DNA of 44,562 bases from JACMOY01 sp038322575 (GCA_038322575.1 JBBQGB010000026.1:1-44562), one strand, 5' to 3'. Positions 22,947 to 31,283 are shown, counted from the first letter of the stretch. Notes: generated from the letters alone by a model not told the origin. Made by a program: numbers and translations.

Positions 22947-24032
22947 TCAGGCGGTCAGGGTCAGGGCGCCGCAGCAGGCCACGAGCAGAAGCGGCACGAG
23001 CACCAGGCCGCGCAGCGCGAACCGCCACCACGGGACGACCACGTCGTTGACCCGGCAGCGCTCGCGCCACAGCAGGGTGGCCAGCGAGGCCCACAGGGTG
23101 ATCAGCGGTCCGACGTTGACGCCGATCAGCAGCGCCACGAGCCGGGGCGCCGAGTCGTCGGCGACGGGCTCGAGCGCGAGGTAGGCGGGCAGGTTGTCGA
23201 CGCCGTTGGCGCCCAGCGCCGCCACGCCGGCCATCCGCAGGTACGCCACGAACCCCTCGCCGCTGCCGGCTGCGCGGGCCAGCAGCGCCGCGAGGCCGTG
23301 GTCGCTGAGCCACTGGACGCCGACGAACAGCACCAGCACGATGAGCACGATCTTCCATGGCAGCAGCGCCCAGCGCAGTGCAGCCCGGTCGCGCACGAGG
23401 AACAGGACGACCAGCAGCAGGGCGGCGGCGGACGCCGGGTAGGCCACCTGGACGCCACTGACGAACGCCGGCCCGAGCAGCAGGCACACGGCCGTGCTGA
23501 CCCGCAGCAGGACGGGGTCGGCCGCGGCGGCCCGGGCGGGCGCGACGTACGAGCCACGCAGCTCGCTGCGGAACATCACGGCCAGCACCACCACGGTCAG
23601 CAGGACCGACACCAGCGCGGGCAGCCAGGTGAGTCGCACGAAGCCGCCGATGCCCACTCCCAGCGCCTGCATCCGGTGCAGCGACAGCAGGTTGGTCAGG
23701 TTCGAGACCGGCAGCAGCAGCGACGCCGTGTTCGCCAGCCACACCGTCGTCATCGCCAGCAACCCCGTGGGCAGCCGCAGCTGGCGCGCCAGCGCGAGCA
23801 CGACCGGCGTGAGGAGCACCGCGGTCGTGTCGAGCGACAGGACGACGGTTGCCGCGGTCGCCAGCACCACCACGAGCGCCCACAGCCGCCACATGCGTCC
23901 CCCGGCGAGCCGGGCCGCCCCGCCGGCGGCGGCGCTGAAGACCCCGGCGCGCTCGCTGAGCTCGGCCACCACGGTGATCGCGACCAGGAACACCAGCACC
24001 GGAGCGGTCCGTGCCAGGACGTCCGCGATCAC
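22947..24032 (-). CDS. ArsB/SLC13-type permease
   Basis: A 361-residue membrane protein with about 10-11 hydrophobic helices, of the ion-transporter superfamily. VVLSLDTTAVLLTPVVLALA, TTVWLANTASLLLPVSNLTN and, in the second half, GANGVDNLPAYLAL with VNVGPLITLWASLATLLW are the paired hairpin motifs of ArsB-like carriers. It is shorter than the 420-430 residues of typical ArsB. No ArsR, ArsC or ArsA is adjacent, so arsenite export is not assured. The GTG start has a TAGGAT box 6 bases before it and appears leaderless. It is divergent from the RNB gene. Confidence 0.82.
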   Translation of the reverse strand: MIADVLARTAPVLVFLVAITVVAELSERAGVFSAAAGGAARLAGGRMWRLWALVVVLATAATVVLSLDTTAVLLTPVVLALARQLRLPTGLLAMTTVWLANTASLLLPVSNLTNLLSLHRMQALGVGIGGFVRLTWLPALVSVLLTVVVLAVMFRSELRGSYVAPARAAAADPVLLRVSTAVCLLLGPAFVSGVQVAYPASAAALLLVVLFLVRDRAALRWALLPWKIVLIVLVLFVGVQWLSDHGLAALLARAAGSGEGFVAYLRMAGVAALGANGVDNLPAYLALEPVADDSAPRLVALLIGVNVGPLITLWASLATLLWRERCRVNDVVVPWWRFALRGLVLVPLLLVACCGALTLTA

Positions 24033-24038
24033 TTCGGG

Positions 24039-24044
24039 ATCCTA
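24039..24044 (-). promoter_or_regulatory. -10 box of leaderless ArsB-like gene
   Basis: TAGGAT on the minus strand, 6 bases before the GTG start. Confidence 0.6.
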
Positions 24045-24089
24045 GACGAGCAGTCGAGTGCTCGACCCGCGCCCGGCAGCCGGCGTGCG

Positions 24090-24095
24090 TAGGGT
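24090..24095 (+). promoter_or_regulatory. -10 box of leaderless RNB ribonuclease gene
   Basis: TAGGGT, 6 bases before the ATG at 24102. With 45 bases between this box and the divergent one, the two -35 regions would overlap. Confidence 0.55.
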
Positions 24096-24101
24096 GTCGC
24101 C

Positions 24102-25553
24102 ATGGCACACCGTCGTGTTCGCTTGGTCGGGGCTGCGGACGTCGGCTCACAGTCGTTGCTGCGCAGGGCTTTTGATGCCGCCCGGGCCCAGTTCGACGTG
24201 CCGGAGGAGTTCCCCGCCGAGGTCGAGGCGGCTGCCGCTGCGTCCGCGGCTGCGCCGTCCCTGCCCACCGACCGCACCGACGTCCCGTTCTTCACGATCG
24301 ACCCGGTGGGGTCGACCGACCTCGACCAGGCCATGCACCTCGAGCGCGACGGCCGGGGCTACCGCGTCCGCTACGCCATCGCCGACGTTCCGGCGTTCGT
24401 CCCTGCGGGTGGGCCGGTGGACGTCGAGGCGCGCCGCCGCGGGCAGACGGTGTACGCCCCCGACCGGCGGACTCCGTTGCACCCCACCGTGATCAGCGAG
24501 GACGCGGGCAGCCTGCTGGCGGGGCAGGTGCGCCCGGCCTTCGTCTGGGACCTGCGGCTGGACGCCGACGGCGAGGTGACCTCGGCGGACGTCGGACGCG
24601 CCCTGGTGCGCAGCACCGAGCGGCTCGACTACGACAGCGTCCAGCGCGCCGTCGACGCGGCCGCCGGGTCGGGCGCCGGCGAGCCGGACGACGAGCGGCT
24701 GGCGCTGCTGCGGGCGATCGGCCTGCGCCGGATCGCGCTGGAGGACGAGCGCGGGGGAGCCGACCTGCCGTTGCCCGAGCAGGAGGTGGTCGTGGTCGAG
24801 GGCGGCTACGATCTGCGGCTGCGACCGCCCTCGGCGGCCGAGGACTGGAACGCGCAGATCTCGCTGATGACCGGCATGGCCGCCGCCGACATGATGCTGG
24901 CCGGCGGGGTCGGCATCCTGCGCACGATGCCGGCGCCCGACCCGGCCGCGCTGCTGCGGTTCCACCGGCAGGCGGCGGCGCTGGGGGCGCGGTGGCCCGC
25001 CGAGACGACGTACGGCGCGTTCCTGCGCTCGCTGGACCGCGCCAACCCGCGCCACCTCGCGCTGATCCACGAGGCGACGGCGCTGTTCCGCGGGGCCGGG
25101 TACACGCCGTTCGTCGGAGCCGTCCCCGAGCAGACGCACCACGCCGCCGTGGCCGCGCCGTACGCCCACGTGACGGCGCCGCTGCGGCGCCTGGTCGACC
25201 GGTTCGGCCTCGTCGTGTGCGAGGCGCTGTGCCGCGACGAGCCGGTGCCCTCCTGGGCGTCGGACGCGCTGCAGGCCCTGCCCGCGGTGATGTCGGCCAG
25301 CGACCAGCGGGCCAGTGCCGTCGACCGCGCGTGCACCGACGCGGTCGAGGCCGCCGTGCTGGCACGACGGGTCGGCGAGCAGTTCGACGCCGTCGTCGTG
25401 GACGCGCGCGAGAAGGGGCGCAGTCGGGTGCAGGTGATCGAGCCGCCCGTCCTCGCGCCGGTCACCGGAGACGTCGAGCTGGGGGCGGCGCTGCGCGTGC
25501 GGCTGGTGCGGGCCGACGTCCTGGCCCGCGAGGTGGAGTTCGTCCCGGCCTGA
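24102..25553 (+). CDS. RNB-domain ribonuclease (RNase II/R family)
   Basis: A 483-residue 3'-5' exoribonuclease-type protein. The RNB catalytic motif reads TIDPVGSTDLDQAMHL. Aligned to RNase II (Asp201, 207, 209, 210), the first three aspartates are kept and the fourth is Gln, a change this reader recalls in related actinobacterial proteins. GYRVRYAIADVPAFV and YAHVTAPLRRLVDRFG support the fold. The protein is short: there is no N-terminal cold-shock pair and only a reduced C-terminal OB segment (VVVDAREKGRSRVQVIEPPV). It lies 17 bases before rnpB, an apt neighbour for RNA maturation. Activity is likely but not certain. Confidence 0.9.
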   Translation: MAHRRVRLVGAADVGSQSLLRRAFDAARAQFDVPEEFPAEVEAAAAASAAAPSLPTDRTDVPFFTIDPVGSTDLDQAMHLERDGRGYRVRYAIADVPAFVPAGGPVDVEARRRGQTVYAPDRRTPLHPTVISEDAGSLLAGQVRPAFVWDLRLDADGEVTSADVGRALVRSTERLDYDSVQRAVDAAAGSGAGEPDDERLALLRAIGLRRIALEDERGGADLPLPEQEVVVVEGGYDLRLRPPSAAEDWNAQISLMTGMAAADMMLAGGVGILRTMPAPDPAALLRFHRQAAALGARWPAETTYGAFLRSLDRANPRHLALIHEATALFRGAGYTPFVGAVPEQTHHAAVAAPYAHVTAPLRRLVDRFGLVVCEALCRDEPVPSWASDALQALPAVMSASDQRASAVDRACTDAVEAAVLARRVGEQFDAVVVDAREKGRSRVQVIEPPVLAPVTGDVELGAALRVRLVRADVLAREVEFVPA

Positions 25554-25558
25554 GGGCC

Positions 25559-25564
25559 TACGAT
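25559..25564 (+). promoter_or_regulatory. -10 box of rnpB
   Basis: TACGAT; the predicted RNA 5' end is 7 bases downstream at 25571, where the P1 helix begins. It overlaps the end of the RNB gene region. Confidence 0.55.
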
Positions 25565-25570
25565 GGCGGC

Positions 25571-25960
25571 GCGGACGAGTCAGCCGGGCGGCCGCGTCGT
25601 CAGGTCTCGCCACCTGGTGCCGAGGAACGTCCGGGCTCCACAGGGCACGGTGGTGGGTAACACCCACCCGGGGTGACCCGCGGGACAGTGCCACAGAGAA
25701 CAGACCGCCGGGCGAGCAGGTGGCCCGGTAAGGGTGAAACGGTGGTGTAAGAGACCACCAGCGCCCCTGGTGACAGGGGCGGCTAGGTAAACCCCACCCG
25801 GAGCAAGGTCAGACAGAGAGCGTTCGAGGGCGGCCCGCCCGAGCTCTCGGGTAGACCGCTGGAGCGCGTTGGCAACAGCGCGCCGAGATGGATGGTCGCC
25901 ACCCGCGCGGGGGTGACCGCGCGCGGGGACAGGACCCGGCGTACAGGCTGGCTCGTCCGC
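25571..25960 (+). ncRNA. rnpB: RNase P RNA, bacterial class A
   Basis: The catalytic RNA that removes tRNA 5' leaders. The 5' end GCGGACGAGTCAGCC pairs with the 3' end GGCTGGCTCGTCCGC (P1). Core blocks are GAGGAACGTCCGGGCTCCAC, AGGGCACGGTGGTGGGTAAC, CACAGAGAACAGACCGCC, GGTAAGGGTGAAACGGTGGT, AGAGACCACCAGCGCC and GGCTAGGTAAACCCCACCCG. The length of about 390 bases is normal for actinobacteria. The ends are placed by P1 pairing and may be off by a few bases. Confidence 0.96.
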
Positions 25961-25974
25961 ACCACGAGCGCTCG

Positions 25975-25980
25975 TACGAT
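25975..25980 (+). promoter_or_regulatory. -10 box of leaderless lipoprotein gene
   Basis: TACGAT, 6 bases before the ATG at 25987 and 15 bases after the rnpB 3' end. Confidence 0.55.
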
Positions 25981-25986
25981 GAGGGG

Positions 25987-26316
25987 ATGCGTCCACTCCT
26001 CGTCGTGACCGTCCTGGTCGCGCTCGCCGCCTGCTCCTCCGCCCCCGACAAGCCCGCTCTCGCGACGTCGGACCCCAACGGCGCCAAGGCCTGCGCGGCG
26101 CTCACCCAGGCGTACGCGGAGGTGAACGACAAGGTCAAGGCGGTCACCGCCATCTACGCGGCGGGCGACGCCGCCAAGGCCTCGACGACACCAGGCATCA
26201 AGGCGTCCGTCGTCGTCGTCGGTGCCAGGTCGGCCGCCAGCGGCCCCAAGCTGCGTGCCGCGTGCGTCGAGGCGGGCGTGACGATGCCACCGGTTCCGGC
26301 CAAGCCCGCGTCCTGA
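25987..26316 (+). CDS. small putative lipoprotein, 109 aa
   Basis: Function not recognised. The N-terminus MRPLLVVTVLVALAACSS is a lipoprotein signal peptide with lipobox LAAC (Cys16). The mature part is short, Ala/Lys-rich and probably helical (ACAALTQAYAEVNDKVKAVT, KLRAACVEAGV), with two further cysteines that may pair. The ATG at 25987 fits the upstream TACGAT box; longer readings run into rnpB. It converges on ppgK with 6 bases between. Confidence 0.8.
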   Translation: MRPLLVVTVLVALAACSSAPDKPALATSDPNGAKACAALTQAYAEVNDKVKAVTAIYAAGDAAKASTTPGIKASVVVVGARSAASGPKLRAACVEAGVTMPPVPAKPAS

Positions 26317-26322
26317 GCCCAG

Positions 26323-27096
26323 TCAGTCGCCGACACGTTCCTCGTCGGCCAGCACCGCGGCGCCGATGATGCCCGCCTCGTTGCGCAGCTGGGCGGCGAC
26401 GATGGGCGCCCGCAGGTGCAGCAGCGGCAGGAACTTGTCGGACTTCTTGCTGATGCCCCCGCCGACGACGATGAGCGTGGGCCAGAGCAGGTCCTCGACC
26501 ACCCCGTAGAACCGTTGCAGGCGCTCGGCGTACTGCGCCCAGGACAGCTCGTCGTTGTCGCGGGCGCTGGACGAGGCGCGGCTCTCGGCGTCGCACCCGT
26601 CGATCTCGAGGTGGCCCAGCTCGCTGTTCGGCACCAGCCTGCCGTCCAGCAGCAGCGCGGTGCCGATGCCGGTGCCCAGGGTGGTGACGACCACCAGTCC
26701 CTTGGTGGTGCGGGCCGCGCCGAAGCGGGCCTCGGCCACCCCGGCCGCGTCGGCGTCGTTGACGACGTGCACCGCGCGCCCGAGCCGACCGGTGAACAGC
26801 ATGTCGGCATCGGCCCCGATCCACGACGGGTCGATGTTGGCGGCGGTGCGCACCACGCCGCTCGTGACCACCGCGGGGACGGTGACGCCGACCGCGCCGT
26901 CGCCCAGCCCCGCGGCGAAGTGCTCGACGATCTGCGCCACGACCTCGGCGACGGCGTCCGGGGTGGATGGCTGGGGTGTCGCGATGCGCAGCCGGTCGGC
27001 GGTCAGCTCGCCGGTCTCGAGGTGGACCAAGGCCCCCTTGATCCCCGAGCCGCCGACGTCGATCCCGAGCGCCGTGCGGCTGGTCGTCGCGCTCAC
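26323..27096 (-). CDS. ppgK: polyphosphate glucokinase (ROK family)
   Basis: Phosphorylates glucose using polyphosphate and usually also ATP. The 257-residue protein has the N-terminal phosphate motif ALGIDVGGSGIKGALVHLET, NDADAAGVAEARFG with the catalytic Asp, TTLGTGIGTALLLDGRLVPN, the substrate motif ELGHLEIDG, and LIVVGGGISKKSDKFLP. The typical ROK zinc cysteine cluster is absent, as expected for PpgK. The GTG start overlaps the map stop as GTGA, so it is the second gene of that operon. Confidence 0.93.
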   Translation of the reverse strand: MSATTSRTALGIDVGGSGIKGALVHLETGELTADRLRIATPQPSTPDAVAEVVAQIVEHFAAGLGDGAVGVTVPAVVTSGVVRTAANIDPSWIGADADMLFTGRLGRAVHVVNDADAAGVAEARFGAARTTKGLVVVTTLGTGIGTALLLDGRLVPNSELGHLEIDGCDAESRASSSARDNDELSWAQYAERLQRFYGVVEDLLWPTLIVVGGGISKKSDKFLPLLHLRAPIVAAQLRNEAGIIGAAVLADEERVGD

Positions 27097-27980
27097 GCCG
27101 CGTCCCCCCTCAGGGTCAGGATCTCGGCACCGTCGTCGGTGACGAGCAGGGTGTGCTCGAACTGCGCCGAGCGGCGGCGGTCCTTGGTGACGACGGTCCA
27201 CCCGTCGTCCCACATCTGCCACTCGTGGGTGCCGAGGTTCAGCATCGGCTCGATGGTGAAGGTCATGCCGGGCTCGATCAGCGTGTCGTGGTGCGGCGCG
27301 GAGTCGTAGTGCGGGACGACCAGCCCGGAGTGGAACGCCGTGCCGATGCCGTGCCCGGTGAAGTCGCGGATCACCCCGTAGCCGAACCGCTTGGCGTAGG
27401 ACTCGATGACCCGGCCGATGACGTTGATCCGACGGCCCGGGCGCACGGCGCGGATGCCGCGCATCATCGCCTCGTGGGTCCGCTCGACGAGCAGCCGCGA
27501 CTCCTCGTCGACGTCGCCGATCAGGTAGGTGGCGTCGGTGTCGCCGTGCACCCCGAGCCCGTCGACCACCAGGAACGCGGTGATGTCGATGTTGAGGATG
27601 TCGCCGTCCTCGAGCCGGCGGTCGTCGGGGATGCCGTGGCAGACGACCTCGTTGACGCTGGTGCAGAGCGACTTCGGGAACCCGCGGTAGCCCAGGGTCG
27701 AGGGGTAGGCGCCGTGGTCGAGCAGGTACTCGTGCCCGACCCGGTCGACCTCGTCGGTGGTGACCCCGGGGGCGGCGACGGCGGCGGCCGCGGCCATCGC
27801 CTCGGCGGCGACCCGGCCGGCGACCCGCATCGCGGCGATCGTCTCGGCGTCCTTGACCTCGGGGCCGGTGAACGGCGCGGGGGCCGGACGGTCGACGTAC
27901 TCGGGGCGGGCGATGGACGCCGGCACCGGGCGTCGCGCTGACTGCGCCCCTGGGGCGACGCTGGCGAAGGACACGGACAT
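27093..27980 (-). CDS. map: methionine aminopeptidase, type I
   Basis: Removes N-terminal methionine from nascent proteins. The 295-residue protein carries a 40-residue N-terminal extension with a proline-rich segment, as in the longer actinobacterial MetAP. The metal ligands are in order: Asp in GDILNIDITAFL, Asp in VHGDTDATYLIG, His in FTGHGIGTAFH, Glu in MTFTIEPMLNLG and Glu in AQFEHTLLVTDDG. A TAGACT box lies 6 bases before the ATG, indicating a leaderless mRNA. It is coupled to ppgK. Confidence 0.96.
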   Translation of the reverse strand: MSVSFASVAPGAQSARRPVPASIARPEYVDRPAPAPFTGPEVKDAETIAAMRVAGRVAAEAMAAAAAVAAPGVTTDEVDRVGHEYLLDHGAYPSTLGYRGFPKSLCTSVNEVVCHGIPDDRRLEDGDILNIDITAFLVVDGLGVHGDTDATYLIGDVDEESRLLVERTHEAMMRGIRAVRPGRRINVIGRVIESYAKRFGYGVIRDFTGHGIGTAFHSGLVVPHYDSAPHHDTLIEPGMTFTIEPMLNLGTHEWQMWDDGWTVVTKDRRRSAQFEHTLLVTDDGAEILTLRGDAA

Positions 27981-27986
27981 GGCAGG

Positions 27987-27992
27987 AGTCTA
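27987..27992 (-). promoter_or_regulatory. -10 box of leaderless map
   Basis: TAGACT on the minus strand, 6 bases before the ATG at 27980. Confidence 0.6.
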
Positions 27993-28055
27993 GGTGGCCG
28001 CCCCGACGCCACCGATCGCTCGCCCGGCGGCCTGCGCGGGTGCAGGATGACGGCC

Positions 28056-28238
28056 ATGACGTCGTACTTCTTCAACACGCGCACCAGGACCGTCGAGCAG
28101 CTCGAGGAGAAGAGCCAGTCCAAGGACCTGCTCGGCCCCTACGCCACGCGGGCCGAGGCCGAGGCAGCGCTGAGCACCGCCGCCGCGCGCACCGAGGACT
28201 GGGACCGCGAGGACCGCGCCTGGCGCGGCGACGACTAA
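28056..28238 (+). CDS. conserved small protein, SPOR-like, 60 aa
   Basis: Function unknown. It reads MTSYFFNTRTRTVEQLEEKS, then DLLGPYATRAEAEAALSTAA and TEDWDREDRAWRGDD. The LGPYATRAEAEAAL segment is the pattern of a single SPOR-type beta-alpha unit. Small proteins of this form are common in actinobacteria. The ATG at 28056 is preferred because AGGA lies 8 bases upstream; an ATG three codons earlier (28047) is possible. It is divergent from map and converges on the MFS gene with 12 bases between. Confidence 0.78.
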   Translation: MTSYFFNTRTRTVEQLEEKSQSKDLLGPYATRAEAEAALSTAAARTEDWDREDRAWRGDD

Positions 28239-28250
28239 GGCCCCGCGCGG

Positions 28251-29555
28251 CTACTCGCGGCCCGCCGCGGCGCGCACCTCGCGCTCGTGCACCGCGTGCA
28301 CGTCGGTGCGCGCGTCGTAGCGCCAGAAGTCGCCCAGCCACACCGCGGTGCCGGCGACGCCGAGCACGCACAGCGCCCCGCCGCTGACGATCGAGGCGCG
28401 CACCGACGTCGCGTCAGCGACCAGCCCGGCCCGCGCCTGGCCGCCCAGGGGGCCGATCGAGTACGACAGCATCTCGATGCCCGCGAGCCGCCCGCGCTTG
28501 TCGTCGGGGATCGTCTGGTGCCAGATGACCCCGCGGAACAGCGCGCTGACCATGTCGGCGGCGCCGGCCACGGCCAGCAGGGCCATCGCCGACCACGGGC
28601 CGGGCGCCAGGCCCACCAGCCCGATCGAGGCACCGTACACGGTGGCCGCCATCACGACGGCCCGCCCGTGGTGGTGCACCCGCGAGGTCCAGCCGCTGGT
28701 GGCGGTCGCCGCGAGCGCGCCCACGGTCTCTGCCGTGTACAGCAGGCCCAGCAGCCCGGGACGGTGGAACACCTCGGTGGCCAGCGCCGGGAACAGCACG
28801 ACCGGCATGGCCATGAACATCGCGACGATGTCGATCAGGTAGGTGCCCAGCAGGTCGCGGCGGCGCACCGCGTAGCGGATGCCCTCGACGATCCCCGCGA
28901 GGCTCGGCGGCGTCGACGCCGCACCCGGGGGGTAGGGCCGCATCGCCGCGAACAGGACGGTGGCGGCGACCAGACCGGCGACGTCGACGGCGAACGCCGA
29001 GGCCACTCCCGTGGTCGAGACCAGCACCCCGCCCAGGGTGGGGCCGGCCAGCTGACCGACGTGGCTGCCCAGGCTGGTCAGCGACACCGCGGCGGGCAGC
29101 TCGTCGTGGCGCACCGTGCGGGGGATCAGCGCCTCGCGGCTCGGGCGCTGCAGCGACTGCGCCACCGACAGCAGCGCCCCGACGGCGTAGATGGCCCACA
29201 GGCGCGGGCTGGCCAGGGTCGCGTTGACCAGCAGCAGGGCGGTCAGCAGCACCTGGGCGACCCCGGTGGCCACGAGCATCGTGCGGCGGTCGACGTGGTC
29301 GGCCAGCGCACCGCCGTACAGCCCGAACACCAGCAGCGGGAGCAGCTCGACCAGCCCCATCAGACCGACGGCGAAGCTGGAGCCGGTGAGCTGGTAGAGC
29401 TGGAAGGGCAGCGCGACGTAGCTGACCATGCCGCCGAGGTAGAACACCGTGCCGGCGCTGAAGAGCAGACGGAAGTCGCGCGAGGTGCGCAGCGGGGTGA
29501 GGTCGATCCGGACGCCGGCGACGCGGCGGCGCCAGGACCGCCGGGTCGCGCTCAG
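28251..29555 (-). CDS. MFS transporter (enterobactin-exporter/DHA3-like)
   Basis: A 434-residue, 12-helix permease. It opens LTPLRTSRDFRLLFSAGTVF, with the MFS loop-2 motif GGALADHVDRRTMLV and the DHA3-type VAQSLQRPSREALIPRTV. The later segments are FHRPGLLGLLYTAETVGALA, IWHQTIPDDKRGRLAGIEML and GGQARAGLVAD. The substrate is unknown. No ATG or GTG is available before the first helix; the likely start is a CTG whose CTGA overlaps the stop of the preceding gene. A GTG inside helix 1 is the only close alternative and would spoil it. Confidence 0.85.
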   Translation of the reverse strand: MSATRRSWRRRVAGVRIDLTPLRTSRDFRLLFSAGTVFYLGGMVSYVALPFQLYQLTGSSFAVGLMGLVELLPLLVFGLYGGALADHVDRRTMLVATGVAQVLLTALLLVNATLASPRLWAIYAVGALLSVAQSLQRPSREALIPRTVRHDELPAAVSLTSLGSHVGQLAGPTLGGVLVSTTGVASAFAVDVAGLVAATVLFAAMRPYPPGAASTPPSLAGIVEGIRYAVRRRDLLGTYLIDIVAMFMAMPVVLFPALATEVFHRPGLLGLLYTAETVGALAATATSGWTSRVHHHGRAVVMAATVYGASIGLVGLAPGPWSAMALLAVAGAADMVSALFRGVIWHQTIPDDKRGRLAGIEMLSYSIGPLGGQARAGLVADATSVRASIVSGGALCVLGVAGTAVWLGDFWRYDARTDVHAVHEREVRAAAGRE

Positions 29556-30247
29556 CCGGCTCGCCGGGCCCGCCCGGACGTCGCTGTCTGGCCGGCGACC
29601 ACGCCGAGCACGTGACCCAGTCGGGCCCGCCAGCCGAGGCGGTCGCCCGGGTCCAGTCCCGCGGCAGCGCTGACGAAGTGCTGCGCGAGGTCGAACGAGG
29701 CGGGCAGGTGCAGCCCGGCCAGGACGTCGGCGGGCAGGTCGGTGTCGTCGTCCACGGACGGCTCGAACCCGGTGGCGAGGCCAGCCGGGATCGCCAGGCC
29801 GGTGCCGGTCACCACCATCCGCTCGTGGGCCAGGCCGCCGAGCCGGTCGTCGCCGGCGTCCAGCGCCACGACCGTCGCGCCGGTGCGCCGCGCGTCGTCG
29901 ACGCGCTCGAGCAGCGGGTCGGGGGCGTCGTCCGGTGCGACGACGAAGACGGTCTCGCCGCGCCCGACCGCCTCGAGGCGGGCCATGCCGATCGACAGGT
30001 GGGGTGCCGCCCCGGCCGGGGGGCGCCAGCGGACGAGCTGGGGGGCCAGCTGGCCCTGGCCGCTGGAGCGCGCCTCGTCGTCCAGGTGGGCGGCTAGGTG
30101 CCAGGGCTCGACGCGCGGGGTGCCGACGAGCAGCAGGTGACCCGGGCCGGGTGTGCGCCGGACGACGTCGGCGAGCCCACGGGCCTGCCCCCACCACGGG
30201 GTGTGGTCGAGCAGCTCGCGCAGTGCGGCCACGCGGTCGGCGTCCAT
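29552..30247 (-). CDS. uncharacterised protein, 231 aa
   Basis: No family recognised. A soluble alpha/beta protein: MDADRVAALRELLDHTPWWG, GHLLLVGTPRVEPWHLAAHL, VRWRPPAGAAPHLSIGMARL and ETVFVVAPDDAPDPLLERVD, then ATVVALDAGDD. Three hydrophobic strands (LLLVG, VFVVA, VVALD) spaced by helices suggest a Rossmann-like or SIS-like fold, and the conserved-looking His and Asp residues lie at strand ends. The ATG has AGGA 9 bases upstream. It lies between an F420-dependent dehydrogenase (28 bases upstream) and an MFS gene (4-base overlap), so the three form an operon. Confidence 0.78.
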   Translation of the reverse strand: MDADRVAALRELLDHTPWWGQARGLADVVRRTPGPGHLLLVGTPRVEPWHLAAHLDDEARSSGQGQLAPQLVRWRPPAGAAPHLSIGMARLEAVGRGETVFVVAPDDAPDPLLERVDDARRTGATVVALDAGDDRLGGLAHERMVVTGTGLAIPAGLATGFEPSVDDDTDLPADVLAGLHLPASFDLAQHFVSAAAGLDPGDRLGWRARLGHVLGVVAGQTATSGRARRAG

Positions 30248-30275
30248 GCGCGTGATCCTGCCAGCAAACGGCGGG

Positions 30276-31277
30276 TCAGCGGTGCAGCTTCGGCAGCACC
30301 TCGCGACCAAAGACCTCGATCCACTGCGCCTGGTTGCGCCCGACGTTGTGCAGGTAGACGCGGTCGAATCCGAGGTCGACGAACTGCTGGATCGCGGCCC
30401 GGTGGACGTCGGGGTCGCTCGAGATCACCATCCGGCCCTCGAAGTCCTCGGGGCGCACGAGCTTGGCCATCGCGGCGAAGTCGTGCGGGCTGCGGATGTC
30501 GGCCTTGGGGAACTTCATGCCCCCGTTGGGCCACTCGGTCATCGCGTTCGCCAGCGCCTGCTCGTCGGTGGTGTCCCACGACAGGTGCAGCTGCAGCACC
30601 TTCGGCATCGCGTCGGGGTCCTTGCCGGCCTCGCGGGCGCCCTCGGCGAACTTGGCGAACAGGCCATCGATCTTCTCCAGCGGGGCGCCGACGGTGATCA
30701 TCCCGTCCGCGAACCGGCCGGTCTTCCTGGCGTTGATGGGGCCGGCGGTGGCGACCAGGATCGGCGGCGCGGTCTCGGGCATGGTCCACAGCCGGGTGCT
30801 CTCGAGGGTGAAGTACTTCCCCGAGTGCTTGACGTCCTTGCCGGCCAGTGAGGCGTCGAACAGCTTCTTGATGACCTCGATCGCCTCGAACATCCGCAGC
30901 GACCGCTCGCCGGCCTCGGGCCAGTACCCGCCGATGACGTGCTCGTTCAGCGCCTCGCCCGCGCCGACGCCGAGCCAGCTGCGCCCCGGGTACATCGCCT
31001 CCAGCGTCGCGGCCGCCTGGGCGACGACGGCGGGGTGGAACCGGAAGCTGGGGCAGGTGACGCCCGGACCCATGTCGCCGACGGTGCGCTCACCGACCGC
31101 GGTCAGCACGTTCCACACGAACGCGGACTGGCCCTGCGCCGGCACCCACGGCTGGAAGTGGTCCGCGGCCATGCAGCCCGAGAAACCGTGCTGCTCGGCC
31201 AGGGCGGTGAGGCCGACGACCTCCTGCGGTGCGAACTGCTCGAGCATGGCGGCGTAGCCGATGGTCAGATCGCTCAT
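30276..31277 (-). CDS. F420-dependent dehydrogenase, FGD-like (LLM family)
   Basis: A 333-residue bacterial-luciferase-like TIM-barrel enzyme. The sequence strongly resembles F420-dependent glucose-6-phosphate dehydrogenase and its TIGR03557-type relatives: GYAAMLEQFAPQEVVGLTAL, GCMAADHFQPWVPAQGQSAF, GPGVTCPSFRFHPAVVAQAA, YPGRSWLGVGAGEALNEHVI, and GWWP-like GGYWPEAGERSLRMFEAIEV. True glucose-6-phosphate specificity is not assured. The ATG follows a TAGCGT box by 6 bases. It is first in the operon with the unknown protein and the MFS transporter. Confidence 0.88.
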   Translation of the reverse strand: MSDLTIGYAAMLEQFAPQEVVGLTALAEQHGFSGCMAADHFQPWVPAQGQSAFVWNVLTAVGERTVGDMGPGVTCPSFRFHPAVVAQAAATLEAMYPGRSWLGVGAGEALNEHVIGGYWPEAGERSLRMFEAIEVIKKLFDASLAGKDVKHSGKYFTLESTRLWTMPETAPPILVATAGPINARKTGRFADGMITVGAPLEKIDGLFAKFAEGAREAGKDPDAMPKVLQLHLSWDTTDEQALANAMTEWPNGGMKFPKADIRSPHDFAAMAKLVRPEDFEGRMVISSDPDVHRAAIQQFVDLGFDRVYLHNVGRNQAQWIEVFGREVLPKLHR

Positions 31278-31283
31278 GCCGCA

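Noticed and set aside
22947..24032. Naming the permease an arsenite exporter
   Set aside because: It is shorter than ArsB and has no ars genes beside it; only the superfamily can be supported.
25573..25583. GACGAGTCAGC resembling the island repeat at 17021
   Set aside because: It is only 11 bases and belongs to the P1 helix of RNase P RNA; no tRNA end or integration boundary is next to it.
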